In this document: positions 8,552-16,860 of the stretch, piece after piece
How the letters are laid out: the number at the start of each line of letters is the position of its first letter
How positions within the stretch are numbered: position 1 is the stretch's first letter
Assembly (NCBI GenBank): GCA_003567315.1
Contig: PWZT01000010.1
Location: forward strand, 1 to 37,857
Direction: 5' to 3'
Length of the DNA: 37,857 nucleotides
Source of the DNA: Paracoccaceae bacterium
GTDB taxonomy: Bacteria > Pseudomonadota > Alphaproteobacteria > Rhodobacterales > Rhodobacteraceae
Position numbers and translations under genes: made by a program
The notes under the pieces: model-generated
Seen by the model: only the letters and a program-made list of their open reading frames with translations
Told to the model about the DNA's origin: nothing
Database searches by the model: none

Positions 8552-9907
8552 ATGCGGTCCTGCCTGTCTTTTGCATCAGAATTGACCCGGCGGCGGCAGT
8601 TTTCCGTCAAGCGGTTCGGCCGGGATGAACAAGGTGGGCTTACCATTTTCATGTTGTTCATGATCCTTGTTCTTGTGGTGCTCAGCGGTATCGCCGTGGA
8701 TTACTCGAACGCCGAGCGGACGCGTTCGCAACTCCAGGCAGCGGCGGATGCCGCTGCGATTGCCGCTGTGACCCGCATATCCGACCCACAGGAGGCGCGG
8801 AACAAGGCGATCGAATTCGCGTCTCTGAACGCACCGGCTGCAATCCATGGGCAGGTTCTGGTGGCTGATGATGTTGAATTCGGTCAGTGGGATGCGGACG
8901 CTCGTGCCTTCGTGCCCGCGGCGGCCCCGGCCGACGCAGTTCGGGTGACCACACGCCGCGCTGACGTCAACGATAATGCCTTGCCCACATATTTGCTGCG
9001 GCTGACTGGACTCATGAATTCCGGAGAGGGAACGGAAGCGTTCAATATATCAGCGCAGGCTGTCATGGCGACGTCTTTCATCCCCGGCACAGCGAAATGC
9101 GACGGCAGTGGCCTGTTCTCGTACCGCAAGATCGAGTCCGGCAGCAACAATAGCTATCGTGACGGTTTCTGCCTGTATGGAAGGCGCGGGGTGAAGATCG
9201 GCTCGGACAATTCCTTTGAGGATGAAACGTCCATCGAGATGCCCAATCTCAGCGATTTCGAACAGAGCGGCAATAATTCCAATGTCAATCAGGCACTGCG
9301 CCAGGGAACGCAGGATATCGACTTCCCGAATAGGGTTCAGGGCATCATCAATGACATGCGATCGGGCGATCTCTCGAGAGCGGGGCTGCCGAGCTATATC
9401 ACGCAAGTCGTGACAGTTTCGGGGGATATGGATGACGACTACAACTTGCAGCCGGGAACGCTGTATATCGTCAATGGGGATGTGGATCTCGGATCCAACA
9501 GAACCATCTCCAATATCGCCATTGTGGCACGCGAAGAAATCGAAACCGGGTCCAATGTGACGCTGAACAACGTGATCTTCGCGACCGAGGATGAAATCGA
9601 TATGGGCTCGAATCTGACAATCGGAACAAGCAATTATTGTCAGCAAGGCCGCTACAGTTTCTATGCTTTCGCTCTCGATGATATCGAGTTCGGCAGTTCG
9701 AGCCGCGTGCGGGGCGCGCAAATCATAAGTCACAGCGAAATCAATTTCGGGTCCGACAATAGATTGTATGGCGTGTATGGTGAAGCGCGCGGGGAGATAA
9801 ATTATGGAAGCGACGTGACCTTCCGGGGGTGCGAAACAGGGCTTGAGAGCGAAGTCGAGGCGACAATGGTTGAAGGAGAGGCTGGCGGCTTCTCTCTGGT
9901 ACGTTAG
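8552..9907 (+). CDS. TadG-like protein with a C-terminal 19-residue repeat (probable beta-solenoid)
   Basis: A 451-residue membrane-anchored protein. Residues 20-50 (F-G-R-D-E-Q-G-G-L-T-I-F plus a hydrophobic helix) match the TadG/Tad N-terminal region; residues 51-180 match the Tad domain (D-Y-S-N-A-E-R-T-R-S-Q-L-Q-A-A-A-D-A-A-A). The C-terminal half is unusual: the tripeptide G-S-N/D/S recurs in an [IV]-x-x-G-S-[NDS] setting, with Gly at residues 197, 217, 314, 333, 352, 381, 400 and 419. Four of the spacings are exactly 19. This suggests stacked coils of a beta-helix displayed outside the cell. The start at 8552 has a GGAG ribosome site; an in-frame ATG at 8513 is an alternative. It probably acts with the TadE-like protein as a surface or pilus-tip component. 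The domain lacks an obvious von Willebrand factor A region. Confidence 0.78.
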   Translation: MRSCLSFASELTRRRQFSVKRFGRDEQGGLTIFMLFMILVLVVLSGIAVDYSNAERTRSQLQAAADAAAIAAVTRISDPQEARNKAIEFASLNAPAAIHGQVLVADDVEFGQWDADARAFVPAAAPADAVRVTTRRADVNDNALPTYLLRLTGLMNSGEGTEAFNISAQAVMATSFIPGTAKCDGSGLFSYRKIESGSNNSYRDGFCLYGRRGVKIGSDNSFEDETSIEMPNLSDFEQSGNNSNVNQALRQGTQDIDFPNRVQGIINDMRSGDLSRAGLPSYITQVVTVSGDMDDDYNLQPGTLYIVNGDVDLGSNRTISNIAIVAREEIETGSNVTLNNVIFATEDEIDMGSNLTIGTSNYCQQGRYSFYAFALDDIEFGSSSRVRGAQIISHSEINFGSDNRLYGVYGEARGEINYGSDVTFRGCETGLESEVEATMVEGEAGGFSLVR

Positions 9908-10071
9908 GCCCGGATACAGGAACATTGCACAGCAAGGGTTGATCAGCGATCCTCAAGACAGTGGTATCCGCCGCGCGTGATCCAACGGCCTGGCCAAGCT
10001 ATCGTGATGCGCTGGAGAGCGTGGGGCGTATCCGACCGCTGCGGGAATCACGAAGCCAGAACGCCTGTCAG

Positions 10072-10575
10072 TCATCCAAGCTTCATCGTACTCATCGCAT
10101 CATTGTCATGGCTTTTGTTACATTCGGGATACGCCTCTTGGCCAAGGGTCGCATCCGCGGTCACGACCAACAACTTCGGAGCAACCGCACGGCCCGCAGG
10201 CCCTTTGATATGGTCCGGGCGTAGCGCTTGGCGTCGATTAGCGCGGCGGCGCGTGTCATCAACCCGCCGCTCCAGACGCGCGCTGATGCGACCTGTCAAC
10301 CGATACCAGATGCCAAATGCAGCGATGAGAATGAAGGACACCTGAACAATGACGGCTGCGAGATTGAACGCAGTTGTCAGGCTCGCGAGGATACAATTCG
10401 CGGCGAACATCTGCATGAATGGGTAAAGCACGCCATTGCCACAAATGCGACCTGACTGAACCAGAAAGAACCCGCAGACATAGACACAGCTGCCGATCAC
10501 ACCCGTGACCTGAAGCGCGAAATGGAGAGGCTGAGCCTGAAAAGTCGAAACGAGCCAGTCGATCAGGGCAGTCAT
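10072..10575 (-). CDS. Small membrane protein, CBU_0592-like, with a basic tail
   Basis: A 167-residue protein whose first about 92 residues hold three membrane helices (around 18-38, 45-65 and 70-90). The pattern resembles the small CBU_0592-type family of unknown function (V-T-G-V-I-G-S-C-V-Y-V-C-G-F-F, then M-Q-M-F-A-A-N-C, then a third helix ending I-W-Y-R-L). The remaining 75 residues form an Arg-rich, probably cytosolic tail with no known domain, unusual for this short family. It is divergent from the SARP-type regulator over 187 bp that contain the 11-bp repeat operator. The TTGACG strand of that operator points toward this gene. The ribosome site AAAGGA fits the ATG at 10575. Its role may be as membrane sensor or target for the regulated hydrolase cluster (inference). 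Confidence 0.68.
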   Translation of the reverse strand: MTALIDWLVSTFQAQPLHFALQVTGVIGSCVYVCGFFLVQSGRICGNGVLYPFMQMFAANCILASLTTAFNLAAVIVQVSFILIAAFGIWYRLTGRISARLERRVDDTRRRANRRQALRPDHIKGPAGRAVAPKLLVVTADATLGQEAYPECNKSHDNDAMSTMKLG

Positions 10576-10646
10576 GGTGAGATCCTTTGACAGCGGTTGA
10601 GAGCGTTGGACCTCAAACGATCCGGAGCTTCACTATCGACAGGTCA

Positions 10647-10690
10647 TGTCAGGGCTGCGCGATGTCATCGTCAAACCATCGTCAATGTTC
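10647..10690 (-). promoter_or_regulatory. Candidate SARP-type operator 1 (11-bp direct repeats)
   Basis: On the minus strand the core is TTGACG-N5-TTGACG (10685-10669), two identical hexamers 11 bp apart, and 8 bases (TTGACGAT) match in both. Continuing in the same 11-bp register there is a degenerate unit and then another TGACA (10651-10647). It lies in the divergent region between the CBU_0592-like gene (72 bp away) and the regulator gene (72 bp away), so it could control either or both. The same core recurs at 12809 and 17421. Confidence 0.7.
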
Positions 10691-10762
10691 GCGGTGGCTG
10701 ACAGCGTGCTTCTGCTCGCGTAAAGTTTACACCACGATTCCCGGGCAAGATGGATCAAGAGC

Positions 10763-12751
10763 GTGGATGAAGAACGCGTCACACTGAAAGTTCTGAGTGG
10801 CGCGTGGATTCAGCTGGGCGCGGGCGGGGTGCGGATAACGGCGCGCAAGAAGGTCGCGCTGCTCGCGTATCTGGCGCTGGACCGGCACAGCGCCCCGCGG
10901 GATCTGCTGGCGGGCCTGATCTGGGGCGACGTGCCCGATGCCAAGGCGCGGTCCTCGCTGCGGCAGGCGCTGTCGGAACTGCGCAGCCAGCATCCGGCCT
11001 TGAATAGGGCGCTCCTGATCGACCGCAGGATGGTCACGCTCGATCCGGCGCATCTGGTCCTGGAGATCGACCAGATCCTCGAGCAGATCCGGCGTGGCCG
11101 CCTGCCAGCCGAATTGCGCAGCGGGGGCGAGACGATCAACGACATCCTCTACGGTTTCGAGAGCGTCGGCGCGCGTTATGCCGATTGGGTGCATGAAACC
11201 CGCAAGACCTATGGTGATCGCATCCTGACGGCCCTGACCGAGGCCGCAAGTCGCGCGGACTTGCCTGCATCGCTGCGCATGGAATTCGCCGAGGCCGCGC
11301 TCTCGCTCGACCCGCTGGGCGAAATTCAGTGTCGCTATGCCATGCGGCTGGCGGCGGATCTGGGCGATATCGGCAAGGCGCTTCAGATCTACGCGGCCTT
11401 CTATGCCAAGATGGAAGCCGAGCTGGACATGGAGCCGTCCTACGAGACGCAAGACCTCGCGGCGGAGATCAAGCTGGGCAGCCTCCAGTCACGCCCGCAG
11501 CCCCACGCCGATCCCCAGCCCGCGAGCGCCGTGCTGCATGTCACGCCGCGCAAGCATGGCCGCCCGATCCTGGCGGTGTTGCCGATGCAGGCCCGCGGGC
11601 CGGAACCGATCGCTGATTTTCTGGCGGAAATGCTGGTCGATAACATCGTGATGCGGATGACGCGGATCCGCGATATTGCGGTCATCTCGCGCGTTTCCAT
11701 CCGGCATCTCGCCGAACGCCCTGATGTGGCGCAGGTGCTGCAACAGGATCTTGGTGTGCGCTATGTGATCAGCGGAACGATGCGGCGCGAGGGCGAGACC
11801 TATTTCCTCAATGTCGAGCTGTCGAGAATCGACGAGGGCCTGACGCTCTGGGTCGAGCAGTATGAAACGCCCGCAGCCGATCTGACGCATGCGCAAAGTC
11901 GCATCGCCGATGAGGTCGTCAACCTCATCCTGCCGAATCTGCATCTGGCCGAGTTGCGTGACGCGCATCTGATCGGTCTGGATCATCTGAGCGCCTATCA
12001 GCATGTGCTGCGCGCGCAGGAGCTTGTCTACACGCTGCGCCGGGCGAAGTTCGAAGAGGCTGGTGTGCAATTGCAGCACACAGCCGAGAGCTGGCCGGAT
12101 TTCGCGCCCGCGCAGGTCGTGACAGCGGATTGGTTCAGCTTGCGCATCGGGCAGGGCTGGTCGCCCGAGCCCGCCAGTGATGCGGCCCGGATAACGCGTC
12201 ATCTCGAAAACGCCCTGCGGCTCGAGCGTCGCAATGGGAGGGCCCTCGCGATGCTGGGCCACAACAAGGCGATCTATGCGCGCCGCCACAATGAGGCCAT
12301 GATGCTGTTCGAAGACGCCCTCGCGGCCACGCCGGGGGATGCGGAAACCCTGATGTGGACAGGCCCGAGCCTTGCCTTTTCCGGCCAGGAAACCGAAGCC
12401 ATCGCCAGGCTTGAACACGCGCGCGCGCTCAACCGCAACGACCCGCTCGGATTTCGCACGGATCATTTTCTCGCGATTGCCTATTTCGCGGCTGGCAAGA
12501 TGGAGGAGGCCGCGCAATTCGGGCTCGCCTCGGCTATGCGCAACGGGCTTTACACCTCCAACCTGCGCCTGACCGCCGCCGCCTGCGCAGCCATTGAGCA
12601 GCATGATACAGCGCAGGAGATGGCGGCGCGCGTCATGGCGCTCGAGCCGGAATTCCGGATCTCGAAGCTGGTTGCCAGCCATCCGTTCCGCGACCCTGCC
12701 AAACGCGCTCTTTATGGCGAGCTGCTGGCGGTCGCGGGCCTGCATGGGTAA
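10763..12751 (+). CDS. SARP-type transcriptional regulator (winged helix + BTAD + TolB-like + TPR)
   Basis: A 662-residue cytosolic DNA-binding regulator. Residues about 1-100 form an OmpR/SARP-type winged helix (L-A-Y-L-A-L-D-R, then L-W-G-D-V-P-D-A-K-A-R-S-S-L-R-Q-A-L-S-E-L). Residues about 110-240 match the bacterial transcriptional activation domain, with Y-A-A-F-Y-A-K-M-E-A-E-L near its end. About 265-400 form the TolB/FlgO-like domain common in CadC- and adenylate-cyclase-like regulators (I-L-A-V-L-P-M, Y-V-I-S-G-T-M-R). About 410-650 are TPR-like helices. The GTG at 10763 is taken as start because the fold begins there; the ribosome site is weak. SARP proteins bind direct repeats spaced 11 bp, and such repeats lie just upstream and before two target operons. 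The signal sensed is unknown. Confidence 0.85.
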   Translation: MDEERVTLKVLSGAWIQLGAGGVRITARKKVALLAYLALDRHSAPRDLLAGLIWGDVPDAKARSSLRQALSELRSQHPALNRALLIDRRMVTLDPAHLVLEIDQILEQIRRGRLPAELRSGGETINDILYGFESVGARYADWVHETRKTYGDRILTALTEAASRADLPASLRMEFAEAALSLDPLGEIQCRYAMRLAADLGDIGKALQIYAAFYAKMEAELDMEPSYETQDLAAEIKLGSLQSRPQPHADPQPASAVLHVTPRKHGRPILAVLPMQARGPEPIADFLAEMLVDNIVMRMTRIRDIAVISRVSIRHLAERPDVAQVLQQDLGVRYVISGTMRREGETYFLNVELSRIDEGLTLWVEQYETPAADLTHAQSRIADEVVNLILPNLHLAELRDAHLIGLDHLSAYQHVLRAQELVYTLRRAKFEEAGVQLQHTAESWPDFAPAQVVTADWFSLRIGQGWSPEPASDAARITRHLENALRLERRNGRALAMLGHNKAIYARRHNEAMMLFEDALAATPGDAETLMWTGPSLAFSGQETEAIARLEHARALNRNDPLGFRTDHFLAIAYFAAGKMEEAAQFGLASAMRNGLYTSNLRLTAAACAAIEQHDTAQEMAARVMALEPEFRISKLVASHPFRDPAKRALYGELLAVAGLHG

Positions 12752-12808
12752 AACCGCAAGCCCCTGACAGAATTGAGATATTTTCTCGATGTGGCGCAAT
12801 CGGCGCGA

Positions 12809-12827
12809 TTGACGATAGCTTGACGAT
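12809..12827 (+). promoter_or_regulatory. Candidate SARP-type operator 2 before the haloperoxidase-like gene
   Basis: TTGACGAT at 12809-12816 is repeated exactly at 12820-12827, an 11-bp period pointing rightward, 45 bp before the PAP2/haloperoxidase-like start. The second TTGACG could also serve as a -35 element: 18 bp on lies TCACAT (12844-12849), a modest -10 match. Overlap of activator repeats with the -35 is the arrangement known for SARP-activated promoters. Confidence 0.7.
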
Positions 12828-12872
12828 GGATCTGGAACATCTCTCACATAACGAGGGTGGAAGGGGATAGCG

Positions 12873-13844
12873 ATGTTTGGCTTCATGAACGGTGGCATGA
12901 ATGGCGGTATGAACGGCGGAATGGCTGCCGCGCCGCAACCCGCCTCGGGCGCGGGCGGGGCAGGGGCCTTGCCATTCGATGGCGTTCTGGCCTTGCGCGA
13001 GATCGATGCCTATCATGTACCCCTCGGAGCCACCTTTCCCAAGGCGAGTTGGACTCCCGATCTGCGCGCGCAGCTTGTGCTTGCCGAATTCGGCGTCACG
13101 AATTGGCGGCAGATCAATGAAGACGAAACTGTTGCGGGCGAGAAATGGCAACATGTGGACGGGTTCTGCCTTGCACCGCCATCGCTGGACATCCCCGACA
13201 ACCTCGAAGCCGAACTTGCTTTGTTGATCGAGCGCAGCCAGTTCCAGCGCAATGGCGCGCGGGTCGCGGAAATCGCGCATCAGGCCGATAATTCGATGGA
13301 TTACTGGCAGACCCTGTTGGCGCTGTCGCCGGCCAGCAAACCCGCGACCATGGCGCTGATGATCTCGGGGTTTGCCATCGGTCAGATGGTGGGCATGTAT
13401 TTCAAGGATTTCTTTCATCGGGCCCGCCCTGCGCATTATCTGCCCAGCCTGATGACAGTCTTGCCGACACCGGCGCATCCTGCCTTTCCCTCCAACCATG
13501 CGTTGCAGAATGAGTTGGTCGGTCTGCTGGCCCTGCGCTGCCTGCCCGACAGTCTGCGCGCCTGTTACTCGGATCCCATCACCTCGCTTGCCTACCGTAT
13601 CGGTGAAAACCGCGAGATCGCAGGGGTGCATTTCACCCAGGATTCGGACGCAGGCCGCCTGATCGCGCGCTGGCTTGATCGCGACTTCATGGGCAGGCTG
13701 GACACTGTCCAGTCGCTTGTGGCCGAGGCCCGCGATGAATGGCAGGTCAGCGCCAAGGTCGCCTTGCACCATCTGCCCGCTGCCGTGCCGCTCGCGATCC
13801 GCGAGACAGAGCCAGCAGCCCCGGATTCGATGGCCGTGCTATGA
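12873..13844 (+). CDS. PAP2 / vanadium-haloperoxidase-like phosphatase-fold protein
   Basis: A 323-residue protein with the three-part PAP2/vanadium-haloperoxidase active site: K178-xxxxxx-R185-P186, P206-S-N-H209, and R247-xxxxx-H253. The middle motif is normally PSGH; Asn replaces Gly here. Vanadate or phosphate binding and the catalytic His are therefore conserved, but haloperoxidase, phosphatase or another activity cannot be told apart. No signal peptide or clear membrane helices are seen, favouring a soluble haloperoxidase-like protein over a membrane lipid phosphatase. The N-terminus is a Met-Asn-Gly-Gly repeat (residues 5-16) followed by an Ala/Gly linker. The ATG at 12873 has an excellent GGAAGGGG ribosome site. 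The stop overlaps the protease start by ATGA, so the two are coupled. The TTGACGAT repeats lie just upstream. Confidence 0.8.
   Translation: MFGFMNGGMNGGMNGGMAAAPQPASGAGGAGALPFDGVLALREIDAYHVPLGATFPKASWTPDLRAQLVLAEFGVTNWRQINEDETVAGEKWQHVDGFCLAPPSLDIPDNLEAELALLIERSQFQRNGARVAEIAHQADNSMDYWQTLLALSPASKPATMALMISGFAIGQMVGMYFKDFFHRARPAHYLPSLMTVLPTPAHPAFPSNHALQNELVGLLALRCLPDSLRACYSDPITSLAYRIGENREIAGVHFTQDSDAGRLIARWLDRDFMGRLDTVQSLVAEARDEWQVSAKVALHHLPAAVPLAIRETEPAAPDSMAVL
12885..12920 (+). repeat. Three tandem 12-bp coding repeats (Met-Asn-Gly-Gly)
   Basis: Three imperfect copies of ATG-AAY-GGN-GGN at 12885-12896, 12897-12908 and 12909-12920, followed by a further ATG. Codon variation between copies shows they are not a fresh duplication. 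Each copy also places an in-frame ATG, so alternative starts are possible, and copy-number change would keep the frame. Confidence 0.8.
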
Positions 13845-14815
13845 TCGGCTTCGGAACCAACGCCCCCAGCCTCGAGGCCTATCAGGCGATCTGCGAGTCG
13901 CGCTGCAAGGAAAATCTCGATCCGCCGCTTGATGGGCCGCCTTCGCCGCATCGTGCAGGTCCCGCGCCGATCCGGCTCGAGGCCTGCATCGCGCCGCAAT
14001 GGCCGCCGCGCGATCAATTCGGGCGTGGCACCTGCGTGGCCTTCGCAACGCTCGCGGCGGTGGAATTGCACCGCGCCCTGCGCGAGGATATGCCGCCCGA
14101 GCGGCTGTCCGAGCATTTTCTGCACATGCGCATGACCACGGCCCATCCGCTGCCCGAGGCTGAGGCCCTTCATCTGCCGAATGGCAGTGTCCTGCTGCGG
14201 CAGGCCCTGTGGGCTCTGGAGGCGGATGGTGTGCTCAGGGCGGAGCTTGCACCCTACAAGCCTTTCGTCGCCGAGACGGATGACGATGCAGCGGTGGCGG
14301 ATCTGCTTGCACAGGCCACACCCATCATGTGCCGTGCCTATGGGACGATCGGCAGCCCCGAGAGCATCGATCCCGCACGCGTCGATCCGATCGTTCCGGG
14401 CCAGCAGACTGCGCAGAAAATCCTCGATTTTCTCAAACAGGGGTTACCGGTCGTCACCGGGGTGCCGCTCTTCACCCATCAAAGCGGGTTGAGCAACTGG
14501 ATCCTGCCTGCAGCCCTGCGCAGTGGGGTTGTCCTGTGCCCCGATGATGCCAATGCTCCGTCACTCATCGGGCCGCGCGCGGATGGTCATGTCGTCTGTA
14601 TCACGGGCTTCCTGCCGGCCCGTTCAGACCCGCTCGGGGGGTGGTTCATCTTCCGCAATAGCTGGGGGCTGGACTTCGCGTCCCACTCCGTTACCGCTGC
14701 GCCTGCAGCAACCGCCGGGATGCGCGGTTTCGGGCTGATCTCGGCGACGCATATCAACAAATATTGCTGGGAATATCTGGTGCCTGTTCCAGAGGGCCCG
14801 GACCGCTTGTCGTGA
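13841..14815 (+). CDS. Papain-like (C1 family) cysteine protease
   Basis: A 324-residue papain-fold protease. The oxyanion Gln and catalytic Cys keep papain spacing (Q59-F-G-R-G-T-C65-V-A-F-A, six residues apart as in Q19/C25). The catalytic His is H250 in A-D-G-H-V-V-C-I-T-G-F, and the Asn is N273 in I-F-R-N-S-W-G. All key residues are present, so activity is expected. There is no signal peptide and no long inhibitory pro-region (about 50 residues precede the catalytic block), so it seems cytosolic, unlike most secreted papains. It starts at the ATG overlapping the haloperoxidase-like stop (ATGA), giving a two-gene transcription unit that ends at the strong terminator at 14847-14880. Its target is unknown; the neighbouring small proteins are candidates. 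Confidence 0.85.
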   Translation: MIGFGTNAPSLEAYQAICESRCKENLDPPLDGPPSPHRAGPAPIRLEACIAPQWPPRDQFGRGTCVAFATLAAVELHRALREDMPPERLSEHFLHMRMTTAHPLPEAEALHLPNGSVLLRQALWALEADGVLRAELAPYKPFVAETDDDAAVADLLAQATPIMCRAYGTIGSPESIDPARVDPIVPGQQTAQKILDFLKQGLPVVTGVPLFTHQSGLSNWILPAALRSGVVLCPDDANAPSLIGPRADGHVVCITGFLPARSDPLGGWFIFRNSWGLDFASHSVTAAPAATAGMRGFGLISATHINKYCWEYLVPVPEGPDRLS

Positions 14816-14846
14816 TCCCATCGCAGGCGCGCGCGCCATCCATAGT

Positions 14847-14880
14847 GAAAGGCCGGTCAGGATGTCCTGACCGGCCTTTC
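14847..14880. terminator. Bidirectional terminator between convergent protease genes
   Basis: A perfect inverted repeat with 16-bp arms (14847-14862 and 14865-14880) and only two unpaired bases, GC-rich with AAA/TTT at the ends. It lies between the papain-like and subtilisin-like genes, which converge here, so it can serve both strands. Confidence 0.85.
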
Positions 14881-14898
14881 ATGTGCAGCTTATCAGGC

Positions 14899-16569
14899 TC
14901 AACCGATCTCGGCGGCCAGAGTGTTCGAGATCTGCTTCAGTTTTCTGATCACACTCACTCTTTCCTCGGGGCGCTCAGGGTCGACAGGCCAGACCGGCAT
15001 GCCGTGGCCCTGATACTCATCAGGCAGTCCGAGATCGCGACACGTCTCGATCAGGGCGGATTTGAGCGCAAGGCAGCGCGCGCGGTTCCTGGGGTGCGCC
15101 TGCAGGTCAGGGCGCATTGACAGCAGGCGCGCAACGAAGCCTGCAACATAAGGCGCGGCCATCGAGGTGCCATCCCACGCCGCATAAGCGGCGTTATCCT
15201 CGGACGGAACGCATGAGATCACCGCCACCCCCGGCGCCGCGACATCGATCTGCGGCCCGAAGCAGGTAAACCCGGCGGCGAAATACGGGCCTGCCCGATG
15301 CGGGCCGTGATGGTCAGTGTGCGGACTGTTGGCCGGAAAAGACCCCTCCGCCCCGATTGCGCTGACGGCGATGACCTCGTCATAGGCCGCCGGGAACATG
15401 ACCGCCCGCGCCGCATTTCCGGCCGCTGCGACCAGGCAGACGCCTTGCGCCACGGCGCGCGCGACAGCCTGCTGCAGGGCTGAGGTCCCTTGCGCACTGC
15501 CCAGGCTCATATTCGCGACATCGATCTTGTGGTCGATGCACCAGAGAAGAGCATCGACCAGGCTGCTGGCGCGCCCGCCGGGGAAAACGGACAGCGCATA
15601 AAGCTCTGCGTCCGGTCCGGCGGCGCCGCAGATGCCGACAGCATTGAAATCCGCGCCGCAAGTGCCCGCGACATGCGTCCCGTGACCGCTCAGATCGTTT
15701 TTCCACATGGTATCGGGCGTGCCGCGTTCCGTGAAATCGCGCCCGCCAAGCGGTGAGAGATCTTCGTGTGTAGGGTCAATTCCGGAATCGATGATCGCGA
15801 TACGCGGGACATATCGCTCTGCGGGCGGGGTGGCATCGGCCCTGTCGAGCCCCATTGCCTTGTAGCCCCAGATATCAGCCTCATCGTCACCCAGCGTGAG
15901 GGGCTGCAGCGTCAGGCTGATCTGCAATTTCCCGTTTCGCTTCGGCATTCCGGACAGGTCGGGGCGGGCAATCACGATGCCCCAATACCCGGCAGAGGGT
16001 TTCACACGCAATTCGCGGATCGTGGTTGCGGTTTCAGAGAAGAAAACCAGCTCGGCCTTGCCCTTGGCACTTGTGACGGCATCATCGAAGCTGAAGGCAG
16101 CACTGCCACGCCCCGACACTTCGGCACGCGGAACCGGCCGCCCTTCGGGATCCTTGACTGTGATTTCCAGCACCATCTCCGAGGAGGTGGCCGCGAAGAA
16201 ATTATGCGGGGCCACTGGCGGCCGGTCGGATGCAACAGCGAAAGCACCGGGAGGCCGCGGATGGTCGAACATGTCAAGCTCGATATCCTTCTCGATGATC
16301 AGCGCATTGCCATATTGCCCCTTCAATTCCTCGACGCCGTCATCATCCAATGACACGACAAGGGTCTGAGGTTCTTCATGGGCGATACCGAGGGCCCTGA
16401 CTTCGGGTGTGCCCGCATCGCCATGCGCGGCTGCATGCAAACGAAACCGTGGCGCCTTCAATTCCTCGGCGACGGCAGAGAGGCTGACCGGGGCGCCCCC
16501 CATTTCCGCGATATGGTCCGGGTTGAGTGACACCAGATAGGGTTCTGGACGTGTGGGAATATCAGTCAT
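14899..16569 (-). CDS. Subtilisin-like (S8 family) serine protease
   Basis: A 556-residue serine protease with a complete triad: D261 in A-I-I-D-S-G-I-D, H296 in S-G-H-G-T-H-V-A-G-T, and S469 in D-G-T-S-M-A-A-P-Y-V-A-G; the oxyanion Asn is N385 in A-A-A-G-N-A. Residues about 65-102 resemble an I9-type propeptide (T-L-V-V-S-L then I-E-K-D-I-E-L-D), and about 130-220 look like a beta-sandwich regulatory domain (V-L-E-I-T-V-K-D-P-E-G-R-P-V-P). There is no signal peptide: the N-terminus is polar, so a cytosolic protease controlled by its prodomain is inferred. The ATG at 16569 has an AGGAGGG ribosome site. It is the last gene of the unit 131-aa protein, 74-aa protein, protease. It could process one of those small proteins. 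Confidence 0.9.
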   Translation of the reverse strand: MTDIPTRPEPYLVSLNPDHIAEMGGAPVSLSAVAEELKAPRFRLHAAAHGDAGTPEVRALGIAHEEPQTLVVSLDDDGVEELKGQYGNALIIEKDIELDMFDHPRPPGAFAVASDRPPVAPHNFFAATSSEMVLEITVKDPEGRPVPRAEVSGRGSAAFSFDDAVTSAKGKAELVFFSETATTIRELRVKPSAGYWGIVIARPDLSGMPKRNGKLQISLTLQPLTLGDDEADIWGYKAMGLDRADATPPAERYVPRIAIIDSGIDPTHEDLSPLGGRDFTERGTPDTMWKNDLSGHGTHVAGTCGADFNAVGICGAAGPDAELYALSVFPGGRASSLVDALLWCIDHKIDVANMSLGSAQGTSALQQAVARAVAQGVCLVAAAGNAARAVMFPAAYDEVIAVSAIGAEGSFPANSPHTDHHGPHRAGPYFAAGFTCFGPQIDVAAPGVAVISCVPSEDNAAYAAWDGTSMAAPYVAGFVARLLSMRPDLQAHPRNRARCLALKSALIETCRDLGLPDEYQGHGMPVWPVDPERPEERVSVIRKLKQISNTLAAEIG

Positions 16570-16617
16570 GTTTCCCTCCTGTGCATGAGTTTGGAGTGTC
16601 GGACGGATGGATGCGTC

Positions 16618-16842
16618 TTAGCCGTGCTCCGTCCCGGTGAAATGAGGTCTGAGAAGCGCGATCGCCGTGTCGATATGCGATTTTGCCGCGCGCAGATCGG
16701 CCACGCGCTGCGCGTCTTCCTGGCGCGGCGCGGGCGTCGGGCTGGTCTCCGGCTCCATCTCTTTCAGGAAATCTTCAAGATACCGGATCTGGTCGTCAAT
16801 CGGACTGGCGGATGAGACTGGGGTGGCGTGTTGCGAGGGCAT
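16618..16842 (-). CDS. Small acidic protein of unknown function (74 aa)
   Basis: A 74-residue protein that I do not recognise. It has an N-terminal helix (D-D-Q-I-R-Y-L-E-D-F-L-K-E-M), a Pro/Thr-rich hinge (about residues 31-40) and a second helix (A-Q-R-V-A-D-L-R-A-A-K-S-H-I-D-T-A-I-A-L-L). The shape suits a helical-hairpin partner or inhibitor. The start at 16842 is chosen for its AAAGGA ribosome site; the upstream in-frame extension has no ribosome site and atypical composition. It lies 48 bp before the subtilisin-like gene on the same strand, so it may be an adaptor, substrate or inhibitor of that protease (inference from position only). Confidence 0.65.
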   Translation of the reverse strand: MPSQHATPVSSASPIDDQIRYLEDFLKEMEPETSPTPAPRQEDAQRVADLRAAKSHIDTAIALLRPHFTGTEHG

Positions 16843-16860
16843 GGGCAGAGTCCTTTCAGG

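Noticed and set aside
10587-10610. TTGA repeats (10587, 10597, 10606) near the CBU_0592-like start as extra operator units
   Set aside because: Spacings are 10 and 9 bp rather than 11 and the hexamers differ from TTGACG, so they do not fit the shared motif.
11489-12898. 469-codon open frame on the minus strand opposite the SARP-type regulator
   Set aside because: The plus-strand frame has recognisable BTAD, TolB-like and TPR patterns; the minus frame has none.
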